From Sulfitobacter sp. JL08 (lineage in GTDB: Bacteria; Pseudomonadota; Alphaproteobacteria; Rhodobacterales; Rhodobacteraceae), in contig NZ_CP025815.1 in NCBI RefSeq assembly GCF_003352045.1, forward strand, positions 4,092,001 to 4,156,000: 64,000 nucleotides of DNA, given 5' to 3'. How positions within the stretch are numbered: the stretch's first letter is position 1; every line of letters begins with the position of its first letter. Shown here one piece after another: positions 24,137 to 33,024 of the stretch. The translations under genes and the position numbers were made by a program. Below the pieces are notes generated by a model. The model had not been told where the DNA came from. It saw only the letters and a list, made by a program, of their open reading frames with translations, and ran no database searches.

Positions 24137-25141
24137 CTACCGGCGTGCACGCGTTTCGGAGGGTAATTCCCCGAAACGCTCGCCATAAACGCGCGCGAAG
24201 CGGCCAAGATGCCGGAACCCGCAGGCGAGCGCCGCATCCGTCACAGATTTGCCGTCATCGGGCGCCAGCAGCATAGCACGCGCCTCATCAAGCCGGAACG
24301 AAGTCAAAACCTGCAACGGTGTCATGGACACTGCATCCTTAAAGGCTTGTTCCAGTGTTCGGTTGCTTAAACCGCAGGCTCTGGCAACTTCGGTAATCAT
24401 CACGATGTCAGACAAGTTCGCCCGCATGTATTCCATCGCACGCTTAACATGCCGACCTTTGGTTGAAAGTGACGCAATCTGAGGAAGGTGGAATAGGCCT
24501 GCGTCGTCCAACAACTCGACCACTTTTTCCGAGACAAACTGGCTCCACTGCGTGTGGACCCCCGGCAAGTCCAGCCGCCGCGAACCCCGAGCAATCTCGG
24601 AATACATCGCCATACAACCATGGACTAATTCACCGGACAGTTGATGCTTCTGATGGCTAAGTGCGAAGCTAAAAGAATTCGTGCGATTTGCCTGACGAAG
24701 TGGAATGCCCATGCGCTCTGCTGCATTGGCGATTTCCGAGAAGGGGACGACTACCGGTACACCTAAGAACTCATCTCCATTCGGTGAAAAAACTTCAGTT
24801 TTGCGGCGATTAGGCGAAAACAATAGAGCACTTACGTTGGCAAGGGCTTCGTGCTCCTTACGATTTGCAGAAGACCTGAGATACCCCTGAAGCGGCACCA
24901 CAATGGAAACACCGAAACTCTCTCTTACCTCAACCTCGTGACCGGTAGATCGCACTTGACCGACAACCATATTACCGATTGAGTATTTTGATATCGTCGC
25001 TTTGCCTTGAGCCTTGTCGGACAGGCGAAACACGTCCGGACTAGAAAACAGACTTGCCCTAGAATTACGGCCCGGCCGATTGTCGTAGCATGAAATACGT
25101 TTGAATTTCGACAACGTCTTTACAATCCCACTGCTTCTCAA
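24137..25141 (-). CDS. AraC-family transcriptional regulator
   Basis: 334 residues. The C-terminal about 100 residues contain the double HTH: ITEVARACGLSNRTLEQAFKDAVSMTPLQVLTSFRLDEARAMLL and VTDAALACGFRHLGRFARVYGERFGELPSETR. The N-terminal about 200 residues match the AraC-binding-like type (PF14525-like) with QGYLRSSANRKEHEA and FGVSIVVPL. Ligand and regulon are unknown. It faces away from the phospholipase gene across a 380-base intergenic region and could regulate it, although only position suggests this. Confidence 0.85.
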   Translation of the reverse strand: MRSSGIVKTLSKFKRISCYDNRPGRNSRASLFSSPDVFRLSDKAQGKATISKYSIGNMVVGQVRSTGHEVEVRESFGVSIVVPLQGYLRSSANRKEHEALANVSALLFSPNRRKTEVFSPNGDEFLGVPVVVPFSEIANAAERMGIPLRQANRTNSFSFALSHQKHQLSGELVHGCMAMYSEIARGSRRLDLPGVHTQWSQFVSEKVVELLDDAGLFHLPQIASLSTKGRHVKRAMEYMRANLSDIVMITEVARACGLSNRTLEQAFKDAVSMTPLQVLTSFRLDEARAMLLAPDDGKSVTDAALACGFRHLGRFARVYGERFGELPSETRARR

Positions 25142-25522
25142 GAAAAAGTCAAACCAACACTCGTCTTTTTCACTTTCGCTAGCTTCTCAACTTAGCTTCA
25201 AAAATCTGGAATTCCAGATCATTTACTCGTTTCAGTTGTACCACTTCACAGGAAAGCGTTGCCGCTAGGTAAAGCGCTTTGAGTCGCTATTGCGTGTTAG
25301 GTGTTGCCCATTGTTGAGCCAATTGGCGCCCATCCTGAGCTGGCGTTCTCCGTGTGATGTCAAATGCCTGTCAGCAATCGTTTCCAAATCCCCCTGGATC
25401 AATAGTTTGATGTGCCCCTAGTTTTGTAGTCTAAACTGCAGGCCGCTCTCCGTCCCCACCACGGTTTACGCAGGTGGTCTCCGAAGTTACGGTGTATAGG
25501 TTTGAAGGACAAAGAAATTGCC
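25142..25522. other. Divergent intergenic region between araC-type and PLD genes
   Basis: About 380 AT-richer bases with no supported gene. It must contain the promoters of both flanking genes, but I cannot pick convincing -35/-10 pairs. AAGGA at 25505-25509 is a somewhat distant Shine-Dalgarno for the ATG at 25523. Confidence 0.45.
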
Positions 25523-27040
25523 ATGAAACCGAAATTGTTTTCGAGACTTCTTTTGCTTGCATTTTCGGGCTTCCTGACAGCGTGTACAGAACTACGACCC
25601 GTAGATTTGCCATCGCAATCTACGAGTTCACCATCGACAACCGGCGTCTGGCCGGAACTTGACAGTATTTATGCGGGTGACTGGCAGCTGCCTTTGAATG
25701 AAGGGCGAGTAGCGCTTGAGTGGCGTCTTCGCGCGATTGATTCCGCAACGCAATCTATCGATTTGCAAAGTTTCATATGGACGTTGGACAAGTCAGGAAG
25801 CCTAATCCATGATCGACTAATTCGGGCTGCAGACCGCGGAGTGGACGTCAAAATCCTGATTGACGACTCCTTCCTTGCAGGAGCGGACCGACAAACACTC
25901 GCGCTTCACGAACATGAAAACATCCAATACCGAGTGTACAATCCGTACAAGCGTCGATCCACCAATGCAATCACCAGACAAATCCTTAACCTGTCAGAGT
26001 TTCATCGCTTGGATCACAGGATGCACAACAAAACCATGGTTGTCGACAATCAGGTCGCAATTATTGGCGGTCGCAACCTTGCCGACGAATACTTTGGTAT
26101 AGATCAGGATTATAATTTCCGGGATATGGAGTTGCTAATCGGCGGTCCGGTCGTTCCAGAAATATCAATGTCTTTTGACAACTACTGGAATGATCAATGG
26201 TCCTTTCCAATTGATGCCGTTAGTCACCTGAGGACACGAAACACTGCGCGAAGCGCGATCAGCCAAAGAGCACAGACCTTGTCCTCTTTCTTCCCAGTTT
26301 TGGATGATGCGCAACGGGATCAAATTTGGCGTCAGACCGTTCGGCAATCATTCCGAGGGACTACGATGCTCTACGTGGACAAACCGCCCGGTGTGGCTCC
26401 AGACGCGGCAGAGGACAGACCTGTTCAGGTCGCTGGCGAACTTGCGCAACTGATAAACAGTGCGCGTCAGGAAGTTGTGATCGTATCAGCATACTTGATT
26501 CCGACTCCGACCATCACCGCTGTCTTACGAAACGCCGCGCAACGGGGTGTAAGTGTGCGGATTCTGACAAACTCCATCAACTCAAACAATCACGTATCGG
26601 CATACGCGGCCTATCGAACTCACGTCGCAGAGCTAATGACTTTTGGTACCCAGATTCATGAATTGCGCGCAGATGGGAAGGGTAGATCACGATACATTCT
26701 GCCACCGATAAGTGAAAAGAAACTGGGCCTGCATGCCAAATACATGATTGTGGACGGCAGTCGCGTTTTTGTAGGCAGCTCTAACTTGGACCCAAGATCC
26801 TTACGGATTAACACGGAGATTGGTTTGGTCGTCGAAAGCCGTGCACTGAGCGAGAGGCTGCTGAAGCTGACCGAACCCGATTTCGCGGCGACTAGTTCGT
26901 GGCAACTAACGCTGACCTCTGAAGGTAAAATAAACTGGATCGGGGACGGCGGTATTTTGGTTTCCGAGCCGGCGAGTCACGGATTCCAAAAGATGGAGGA
27001 ATGGTTTTTTGCACATCTTCCGATAGAAACGGAACTTTAG
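25523..27040 (+). CDS. Phospholipase-D-family lipoprotein, cardiolipin synthase C-like
   Basis: 505 residues from ATG 25523 (an upstream in-frame TTG at 25502 is less likely). The signal peptide ends in lipobox LTAC. Two HKD motifs are intact: HNKTMVVD (His168, Lys170, Asp175) and HAKYMIVDG (His404), each followed by the GG/GSxN pattern (IIGGRNLADEYFG, FVGSSNLDPRS). Length and order fit the YmdC/ClsC class that makes cardiolipin by phosphatidyl transfer, though ClsC itself is not a lipoprotein. The lipobox suggests periplasmic location, so phospholipase or transphosphatidylase activity on envelope lipids is likely. Confidence 0.85.
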   Translation: MKPKLFSRLLLLAFSGFLTACTELRPVDLPSQSTSSPSTTGVWPELDSIYAGDWQLPLNEGRVALEWRLRAIDSATQSIDLQSFIWTLDKSGSLIHDRLIRAADRGVDVKILIDDSFLAGADRQTLALHEHENIQYRVYNPYKRRSTNAITRQILNLSEFHRLDHRMHNKTMVVDNQVAIIGGRNLADEYFGIDQDYNFRDMELLIGGPVVPEISMSFDNYWNDQWSFPIDAVSHLRTRNTARSAISQRAQTLSSFFPVLDDAQRDQIWRQTVRQSFRGTTMLYVDKPPGVAPDAAEDRPVQVAGELAQLINSARQEVVIVSAYLIPTPTITAVLRNAAQRGVSVRILTNSINSNNHVSAYAAYRTHVAELMTFGTQIHELRADGKGRSRYILPPISEKKLGLHAKYMIVDGSRVFVGSSNLDPRSLRINTEIGLVVESRALSERLLKLTEPDFAATSSWQLTLTSEGKINWIGDGGILVSEPASHGFQKMEEWFFAHLPIETEL

Positions 27041-27168
27041 CAGCCTCATACCGAAGTGCTTTCTATTCGGTCGCGCAAGCCGAGATCGGCCGAACGCTTG
27101 CAAAGTCCAGCTAAGGTTGAAGGCTTAATCAAATGAACACATCCGGAAACTCGTTATCAGTTTAACCA
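27041..27168. other. Short intergenic space after the PLD gene
   Basis: No gene seen. It leads into the terminator-like hairpin at 27169-27215. Confidence 0.4.
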
Positions 27169-27215
27169 GCCCGTGAACAAGTGTCGGGGCATTAACGTCA
27201 GACACGGGCGTTTTT
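27169..27215 (+). terminator. Possible rho-independent terminator downstream of the PLD gene
   Basis: Arms GCCCGTG (27169-27175) and CACGGGC (27203-27209) close a long 27-base loop that contains a competing GTGTC/GACAC pair. A run of five T follows (27211-27215). The long loop makes it weaker than a canonical terminator. It lies 130 bases after the PLD stop and 44 bases before the ATP-grasp gene. Confidence 0.5.
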
Positions 27216-27258
27216 CGTGGCTGCATGTCCGGCATGCGGTTAGACTTACTAGATAGGA

Positions 27259-29259
27259 TTGTCGAAACTGAGTGGTTTCGACTGCAAGTTTCGTGATGGG
27301 ACGTGGGTATTTGAAGCGGGTGTAGATATGCGACAAGGCGATCCGTCACCGTCAGACAACATGGATGTTGCAGTGCGCGAAATGTCCTTGATTGACGGCT
27401 TCGTTTTTGGGTTCAGGCAGCCTGCGATCTCGGCTGCGATAGTGATGTCCGACACCGTCAATGTGCAGTCCCTTCGCAGGCGGTTCAGAACCTTGCTGAG
27501 CACGCGGATCTTGTTGAGCGAGAGCGAACCGGAGAATACCGGCCTTTCACCGGAACGACTTTTTGTGGGCGATCTGGCGAATGCGGTGCACGCAGTTCTG
27601 CAAACGGCAGGCCACCCCGTGGACAGGCGCTTTGTTTGCCGCCGCTCGCAGGCTCAAGACACGCGTAAATGGCAACTTGTCTTGCCCGCCTTTTCGCAAA
27701 TTGCCGCACAGCAAACGCTCAGATGGGTATGCAGGATGGCCGCTGCCTTGTCGTCTTCGGGCACCCGCGACGCGTTTACGGATGATGAGGCTGCTGCATT
27801 CGATTTGCTGCTGGATAACTTGGTGCGCCGCGCGCCGTCAGGTTCGAACGCGCGTAACCTGCTGGAGGCGGCTTATGCTGCCAGCCTGCCGGTCATCCCT
27901 CTGCCCGGCGGGACGTTTCAAATCGGATGGGGCCAGGCTTCACGCCGCTTTTCCAGCAGCACAAGTGACGAAACCGGAACCCTTGCAATGAACCTGTCCC
28001 GGCGGAAAGACTGGACAAACCGGCTGTTGCACATGGCCGGTTTGCCGGTTCCGCGCCAGTTCCCCGTACGCAACAGGGACGAAGCGGTCGCGGCAGCAAA
28101 CAGAACGGGCTACCCGACTGTGGTAAAAGCGCTTGATCTTGATCAGGGTGTGGGCATCGAAGCTGGTTTGCAGGATGAAACAGCACTGTGCGCTGCCTAT
28201 GATCGCGTGGCAAAAGCATCAAAATCCATCGCGGTTGAATCGTTTCTTCCCGGATGCGATTACCGGCTTAATGTTTTGCGCGGCAAGGTCATCGGCGCGG
28301 TGCACAGGGTGCCGGCGGGTGTGACGGGTGATGGAACCAGCACTGTTCAGGAACTGGTCGCTCGCGCCAATGAAGACCCGCGCAGAAGCACCAGACGCTC
28401 TTCCGTGATGAAACCGATCCTGCTGGACGACGAGGCGGATGAGTTATTGAAACTGGCAGGGCTGTCTCGTACGTCCGTGCCCGACACCGGCACATTCGTC
28501 CAGCTCAAGCGCATTGCCAACGTCAGCACTGGCGGTCACACGGTACCGGTGCTGGACGTCCTACACCCGGATAACAGGCACATCTGTGAAGCCGCGGCAA
28601 CTGCTGTCGGCCTTGATATCGCCGGGGTGGATCTGATTGTGCCGGATATCGCGCGGTCATGGCGCGAAAAGGGGGGCGGAATATGCGAAGTGAACGGGCG
28701 ACCGCAAATAGGGTTGACCTATCCACACGTCTTTCGCCAGATCCTGAACGAATATGTTCCGTCCAAAGGCCGCATACCGGCATTCCTTGTTCTTGCAGAG
28801 CCTGATGACCCTTTTGCACAGGAGGTCTCGGAAAAAATCTTGGCCGCGCAACCCGCGTTCGGGGTGACCACATCCAGCATGCAATGGAAAGGCGGCCAAA
28901 AAGGCGGCATCGCTCGGGAAACGCCGCTGCACGGAGCACGCGCCATTTTGATGTCAAAGTCGGCGGAAGGTGTGTTGGCACAATGCACAATTGCGGAATT
29001 GCGCCGTGATGGATGCCCTTTTGAAACAATCGACGGGCTGATTGTTTTGTCAGCCACGGCAAAGGCAGCGCAATGTGTCGAAGGTCTTCGGACCATCGCA
29101 AAGCAGGTGCGTGGCCCGGCCATCGCATTGAAGGGAACATCAGAGCAGGAAATGCTTGCCTCGGTGTTTTCTGGAGGGACGATTATCGCGGTCAGTGATC
29201 CTGCCGCGATGGTGCGCGTTTTATGCAAGCATGTCGAAAACACGTCTGGGCAAAGCTAA
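27259..29259 (+). CDS. Cyanophycin-synthetase-like ATP-grasp protein with degenerate Mur-ligase part
   Basis: TTG 27259 gives 666 residues; the first residues align in style with the N-terminal domain of CphA, so the long start is kept (ATG 27328 is an alternative). Residues about 1-220 resemble the CphA N-domain. About 230-500 form an ATP-grasp domain: NRLLHMAGLPVPRQFPV, GYPTVVKALDLDQGVGI, VESFLPGCDYRLNVLRGKVIGAVHR, GICEVNGRPQIGLTYPH. The last about 165 residues follow the order of the CphA Mur-ligase domain, but the P-loop GTNGKTTT is replaced by LAEPDDPFAQ. Full CphA is about 870 residues. It may ligate amino acids or peptides using only the ATP-grasp site. No cyanophycinase is nearby. Confidence 0.75.
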   Translation: MSKLSGFDCKFRDGTWVFEAGVDMRQGDPSPSDNMDVAVREMSLIDGFVFGFRQPAISAAIVMSDTVNVQSLRRRFRTLLSTRILLSESEPENTGLSPERLFVGDLANAVHAVLQTAGHPVDRRFVCRRSQAQDTRKWQLVLPAFSQIAAQQTLRWVCRMAAALSSSGTRDAFTDDEAAAFDLLLDNLVRRAPSGSNARNLLEAAYAASLPVIPLPGGTFQIGWGQASRRFSSSTSDETGTLAMNLSRRKDWTNRLLHMAGLPVPRQFPVRNRDEAVAAANRTGYPTVVKALDLDQGVGIEAGLQDETALCAAYDRVAKASKSIAVESFLPGCDYRLNVLRGKVIGAVHRVPAGVTGDGTSTVQELVARANEDPRRSTRRSSVMKPILLDDEADELLKLAGLSRTSVPDTGTFVQLKRIANVSTGGHTVPVLDVLHPDNRHICEAAATAVGLDIAGVDLIVPDIARSWREKGGGICEVNGRPQIGLTYPHVFRQILNEYVPSKGRIPAFLVLAEPDDPFAQEVSEKILAAQPAFGVTTSSMQWKGGQKGGIARETPLHGARAILMSKSAEGVLAQCTIAELRRDGCPFETIDGLIVLSATAKAAQCVEGLRTIAKQVRGPAIALKGTSEQEMLASVFSGGTIIAVSDPAAMVRVLCKHVENTSGQS

Positions 29260-29273
29260 AGTCTGCGCCGGAT

Positions 29274-29305
29274 ACGAGCAGACCAATTCGAACCGGTCTG
29301 CTCGT
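29274..29305. terminator. Strong hairpin between convergent genes
   Basis: Perfect 11-base arms, ACGAGCAGACC (29274-29284) and GGTCTGCTCGT (29295-29305), flank a ten-base loop 15 bases after the ATP-grasp stop and about 50 bases from the convergent HupE-like stop. No T-run follows on either strand, so it may stabilise mRNA 3' ends or work with Rho rather than as an intrinsic terminator. Confidence 0.45.
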
Positions 29306-29356
29306 GGACAGCGACACTGCCATCGCCGCTTCTGCAACGGTCGAAGTTTTATTGGA

Positions 29357-30352
29357 TCAAAACGCCGCGATCCGCTCAATCACCCAGAAAGCGGCCAGAC
29401 TGCCGATGCCATAACTTGCGGTTTTTGTCAGCGGAGCGGCCATAGTCCGGAACTTCGGATAGAGACGCTGCGCCAAGTAGCCAACAGCCAGAACCAGCAC
29501 GATGAAGAGAATCTGGCCCAACTCGACCCCGATGTTGAACGCAAACAGAGCCAGAGGAACATCACCTTCCGGCAGGCCGATCTCGCGCAGCGCGCCAGCA
29601 AAGCCCAAACCGTGAATCAGACCGAATGCGAAGGACAAGACCCAGGGTATGCGTTCGGCCAGCGGGTCGCGGGCTTCTGGCGGCAAGGACAGTTCATGGG
29701 CGAGAAACAGGATAGACAGCGCGATCACCGCCTCGACGGGCGGCGGTGGAATGCTTAGCCAGCCCAGCGTGGCGGCGGCCAGAGTAATGCTGTGCGCAAG
29801 TGTGAAGGCCGTGATCGCCCACAGAAGCCGCTGCCATCCGCGGATCAGCAACAGCAGCGCAAAGACGAAAAGCAGATGATCGACGCCCTCAAGTATGTGG
29901 GTGACGCCAAGCGCGACATAGCTCGAAAGGATGTCCAGAACGCCGGGATCGTCGGGCACGGTGAAGGCTGTCTCTGCTGACGTCAATCGGTGAACCTGTG
30001 TTCGTCCCGGAGTCAACTCGTAACGCACGAGGGTTTCGGTTCGGGTGTTCTCCAGCCCGTCGATCCGGATCACACCGCCGACAAGGCCGCCGGTGCAGAC
30101 GGCGACCCAGCCGGTTGTCCATGCGCGCCCATCGAAAACCGGCGGCGGCGGGTCATTTGTGCAGACATCGGGCAGCCGTGGTTCAATCGGCATGGGTCGC
30201 CCGTTCACATCGGGCATTCGCCAAGTCACGCGCCACCGCTCCTGCCCCATTGCCTCGAGGTTGAGATAGCCGGGATCAAGGGCATGTGCGCGCAGGACAG
30301 CCGGGAAACAGGTGACCAAAACCGTCACCAGAATCAGCGCGAGCCGTGTCAC
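29357..30352 (-). CDS. HupE/UreJ-family membrane protein
   Basis: 331 residues: signal peptide (cleavage near VLRAHA), a periplasmic beta domain of about 130 residues with three Cys, then six to seven helices carrying GVTHILEGVDHLLFVFALLLL, TAFTLAHSITLAAATLG, AHELSLPPEARDPL, FGLIHGLGFAGALREIGLP and FNIGVELGQILFIVL. These His/Glu/Asp-rich helices are diagnostic of the HupE/UreJ_2 family, whose relatives move nickel or cobalt. Its start overlaps the end of the PpiC-type gene by four bases; it is last in the operon that starts at 37128. Confidence 0.85.
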   Translation of the reverse strand: MTRLALILVTVLVTCFPAVLRAHALDPGYLNLEAMGQERWRVTWRMPDVNGRPMPIEPRLPDVCTNDPPPPVFDGRAWTTGWVAVCTGGLVGGVIRIDGLENTRTETLVRYELTPGRTQVHRLTSAETAFTVPDDPGVLDILSSYVALGVTHILEGVDHLLFVFALLLLIRGWQRLLWAITAFTLAHSITLAAATLGWLSIPPPPVEAVIALSILFLAHELSLPPEARDPLAERIPWVLSFAFGLIHGLGFAGALREIGLPEGDVPLALFAFNIGVELGQILFIVLVLAVGYLAQRLYPKFRTMAAPLTKTASYGIGSLAAFWVIERIAAF

Positions 30353-31188
30353 TGGTTCAGTACCTCACCAGCATCCGGCAATGTGACCGAGTATCGGGCG
30401 AGCACGGCCTGAGTGTAGCTTTCACGCAGTGTCTTCGTCCGGTCAGCACGCCATTCGGCCTCGACCCGATTTCGGATCTCGGACAACGGCGGAAGGGTTG
30501 GGTCCGACCGGTCGGTCACGCGCACCAGATGCTGGCCATAACCGCTTGGAACCGGCCCCTGCCACGAGTTCAGCGGCAACGCGGCCAGGGTCGCGTCAAA
30601 TCCCGCCCCGAAGGTCCGGTCAATGACCGGTGCGGGCGTCATCGGGAAGCTTGATGGCAGCAAGCTGGCAACCCCGAGCGTCGCGGGATCGGCACCGTTT
30701 TCCAGCAATACCCGGATCTCGGACGCAGCCCCTTCCTCGGGCAAAAGCACCTGCTCGAATGCGATGTCTGGTGGTTGCATGAACCGTTCCGGATTCGCAT
30801 CGAGATAGGCTTGCAACTCTGCGTCTTCCGGCTCCAGCACGGCGGCGCCCGACTCCGACAGGAACTGCATCTTCAAGTTCAACCGTTGCCGGATCACCGC
30901 GTCCCCGCGATCCAGCCCAAGCTCCAGCGCCTCCCGGACATTGGCTTCCTCAACGGCCCAGGACTGCATCAATGCCTCCAACTCCTGCGCCGTCGGCGGA
31001 CGGCGCCACGTAGCCGTAAACTGATCCACCAACCTGGCGGCCTCTGGCGCGGTCAGTACAATAGCATCGGGCGGCGGCGACGAGGGCGTGTCGTCAAGCA
31101 TCGCGAAAACGACAAAGATCAGACCGCCCAGAGCGATGAAATGCACGAACGAAGATTTCAGTAAACCGTGAAACGTCACGTCTGTCAT
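30349..31188 (-). CDS. Membrane-anchored PpiC-type peptidyl-prolyl isomerase
   Basis: ATG 31188 is chosen over 31233 because it directly precedes the single N-terminal helix (HFIALGGLIFVVFAMLD). A SurA-like helical segment (LVDQFTATWRRPPTAQELEALMQSW...) precedes a parvulin-like domain with IAFEQVLLPEE, IDRTFGAGFDATLAALPLNSW and PVPSGYGQHLVRVTDR. The parvulin core is short and rather divergent, so chaperone function may outweigh isomerase activity. Its place next to DUF3604, sulfatase and HupE-like genes suggests it folds secreted members of that operon. Confidence 0.75.
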   Translation of the reverse strand: MTDVTFHGLLKSSFVHFIALGGLIFVVFAMLDDTPSSPPPDAIVLTAPEAARLVDQFTATWRRPPTAQELEALMQSWAVEEANVREALELGLDRGDAVIRQRLNLKMQFLSESGAAVLEPEDAELQAYLDANPERFMQPPDIAFEQVLLPEEGAASEIRVLLENGADPATLGVASLLPSSFPMTPAPVIDRTFGAGFDATLAALPLNSWQGPVPSGYGQHLVRVTDRSDPTLPPLSEIRNRVEAEWRADRTKTLRESYTQAVLARYSVTLPDAGEVLNQ

Positions 31189-31205
31189 TGCGCGGTCTTT
31201 CGATA

Positions 31206-32195
31206 TCAGAATGTCATCGTCATATTGAACCAAAGCGTATCGCTTTCAAAGCGTCTTTTGGCGTCAAATTCATGGGTATACTTCAGTTTGAAATTCGTGG
31301 ATTTGCCGAACACCTTTCCCCCGCTGAAGGTTACAATCGGCCCCAGCCCGCTGACCCGCGCCTTGAGACTTTGCGCCCCCAGCGCTGCGCGGGTTGCTGC
31401 CGCGCCGCTGCCGCTGTCGTCTTCGAGTTGCTGATAGGTATAGCCCGTCAACCCGACCGCCCAACCGGACTTGAAATGCTGGAGTGCTGCAGCCTCTAAC
31501 ATGAACGCCGGGGCAGTCTGATAGTCGGTCGCCTTGTTGCGGGTGCTGAACAGGACGCTGGCCGCACCGGACACTTCGAACCCGGTGCCAGGATCGAAAT
31601 ACGTGCTTGAAATGACCGGCTGGAACGACCAGACGTTCTTGCCGTTGCTTAATGCATCAATGGTTCCGGACGAGATGTCGACTGTTGCAAGGTCGTAGTT
31701 CCCGGTCGGTACGAAGACCGACATGCCGACACTGTAATGAAACTTCTGCCGGTGCCATCCGACCATCGGCGTGACGGTGATGTCACCTATCCCCGAGGTC
31801 GTGTCCTTGATCGATGATCCCGCCAGAGGCGGGGTGATCGCGACATAGGACAGGCTGGCGTCAAGGAACGGAATGTTGAGGTTGACGGCCGGGGTTCCGC
31901 CCCAGAGCACAGAGTCGAAAACATGCGTGTAGCTGAGCTTGAGCAAATTGAGGTTCAGCTCTGTATCCGCCCGGATCGGCAGGCCACCAACCGACAGGCC
32001 TTGCACGTTGCCTTGCAGATTGATGATATCGATCCCGAAATACTGCCCAGGCCCCGGCACGATGCCGGCAAAGCTGTCGCGCGAGCCGAGTAGATAGGCG
32101 CCGACCCCGCCCTCGACCGCGGCCGCGCGGTCCGCGCAAGTAGCGCTTAACATTATCGCGGTGGCGCCAAGGCAGGTCTTGATCCCTTTGGACAT
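31206..32195 (-). CDS. Outer-membrane transporter-like beta-barrel (phenol MetA-degradation family)
   Basis: ATG 32195 follows GGAAGGAA. 329 residues: signal peptide ending RAAAVE, then many amphipathic strands ending with LWFNMTMTF, a terminal Phe suited to outer-membrane insertion. SGIGDITVTPMVGWHRQKFHYSVGMSVFVPTGNYD is typical of the MetA-pathway-of-phenol-degradation barrel family (PF13557). Members are presumed to pass hydrophobic or small organic solutes. It is followed by a second barrel in the same operon. Confidence 0.75.
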   Translation of the reverse strand: MSKGIKTCLGATAIMLSATCADRAAAVEGGVGAYLLGSRDSFAGIVPGPGQYFGIDIINLQGNVQGLSVGGLPIRADTELNLNLLKLSYTHVFDSVLWGGTPAVNLNIPFLDASLSYVAITPPLAGSSIKDTTSGIGDITVTPMVGWHRQKFHYSVGMSVFVPTGNYDLATVDISSGTIDALSNGKNVWSFQPVISSTYFDPGTGFEVSGAASVLFSTRNKATDYQTAPAFMLEAAALQHFKSGWAVGLTGYTYQQLEDDSGSGAAATRAALGAQSLKARVSGLGPIVTFSGGKVFGKSTNFKLKYTHEFDAKRRFESDTLWFNMTMTF

Positions 32196-32244
32196 GGTGT
32201 TCCTTCCGATGTTTCCCGAATGCACTCGTGGCACATTTCGCGTG

Positions 32245-33015
32245 TCAGGACTTGGGCAGCAGCAGCTTCACGGTGAAACTCACCGTGTCGGATTCCGCCG
32301 CGCCCTTGTCGTAGAAATTATGTTCGTAGCTGGCGGTGAACTGAACTGGAGTGGTGCCGAAACGCGTGAGCTTGGACAGTTTGACGCCCAGCGGCCGGGA
32401 TGTAAATTCTCCGGCATCCCAGTCATAGGTGAACACCATTTCGGACAGGCCGGTCGACCAGCCGTTGCCCAGCCCGATATTAAGGATTGGCTGGAAGGTG
32501 GACAGATTCACATCCGGCCTCGTGTCGTCGCCCGCAACGGTCAGGAGGTTCCGGTTGAAAGCCCCCCACAGAACCTTGCCGGCCTGAGCCGAAAATCCTG
32601 CTGCCGGCCCGATCGCCCACTTTTCGGCCGACAACCCCGAGGTGCCTGTCGGAAACAAGGCCACCGCGCCGACCCCCCATCGCCCCCAGGGCGCATCGAA
32701 GGTCGTGAGGTTGAAGACGGTTATGTCAGACAGGCCATCAACACCTCCCGGACTGTCAGTGATGTAGGGCACCGTGACTCTTGCGATGTTTCTGGTGCCT
32801 GCCAGCGTGAACGGAATCGCAGCACGGAACTGCACCCGGTTCGCCGACTCGCCCGGCAGGTTGTGAAACCGGTAGCTGTAGAAATCCTGAAGCTGGAAAG
32901 ACATCAGCGATGCGGTCGGATCGCTCGCCGCCTGATCAAGCGATTGCCCACTTTCCTGTGCGATCGCCGTTGAGGCAAGGAGCACAAGGTTTGCGGCGAT
33001 TGCGTAGCGGATCAT
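32245..33015 (-). CDS. Outer-membrane barrel-like protein (neuromedin U-like family)
   Basis: 256 residues with a signal peptide ending TAIAQE. QAASDPTASLMSFQLQDFYSYRFHN matches the start of bacterial proteins often labelled neuromedin U, a misnomer for a small barrel family related to the preceding gene product. GVGAVALFPTGTSGLSAEKWAIGPAAG gives the VxxPTG strand motif shared with it. It lies nine bases downstream of the DUF3604 gene stop. Probable role: outer-membrane passage or surface structure; substrate unknown. Confidence 0.7.
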   Translation of the reverse strand: MIRYAIAANLVLLASTAIAQESGQSLDQAASDPTASLMSFQLQDFYSYRFHNLPGESANRVQFRAAIPFTLAGTRNIARVTVPYITDSPGGVDGLSDITVFNLTTFDAPWGRWGVGAVALFPTGTSGLSAEKWAIGPAAGFSAQAGKVLWGAFNRNLLTVAGDDTRPDVNLSTFQPILNIGLGNGWSTGLSEMVFTYDWDAGEFTSRPLGVKLSKLTRFGTTPVQFTASYEHNFYDKGAAESDTVSFTVKLLLPKS

Positions 33016-33024
33016 CGTCGTGTC

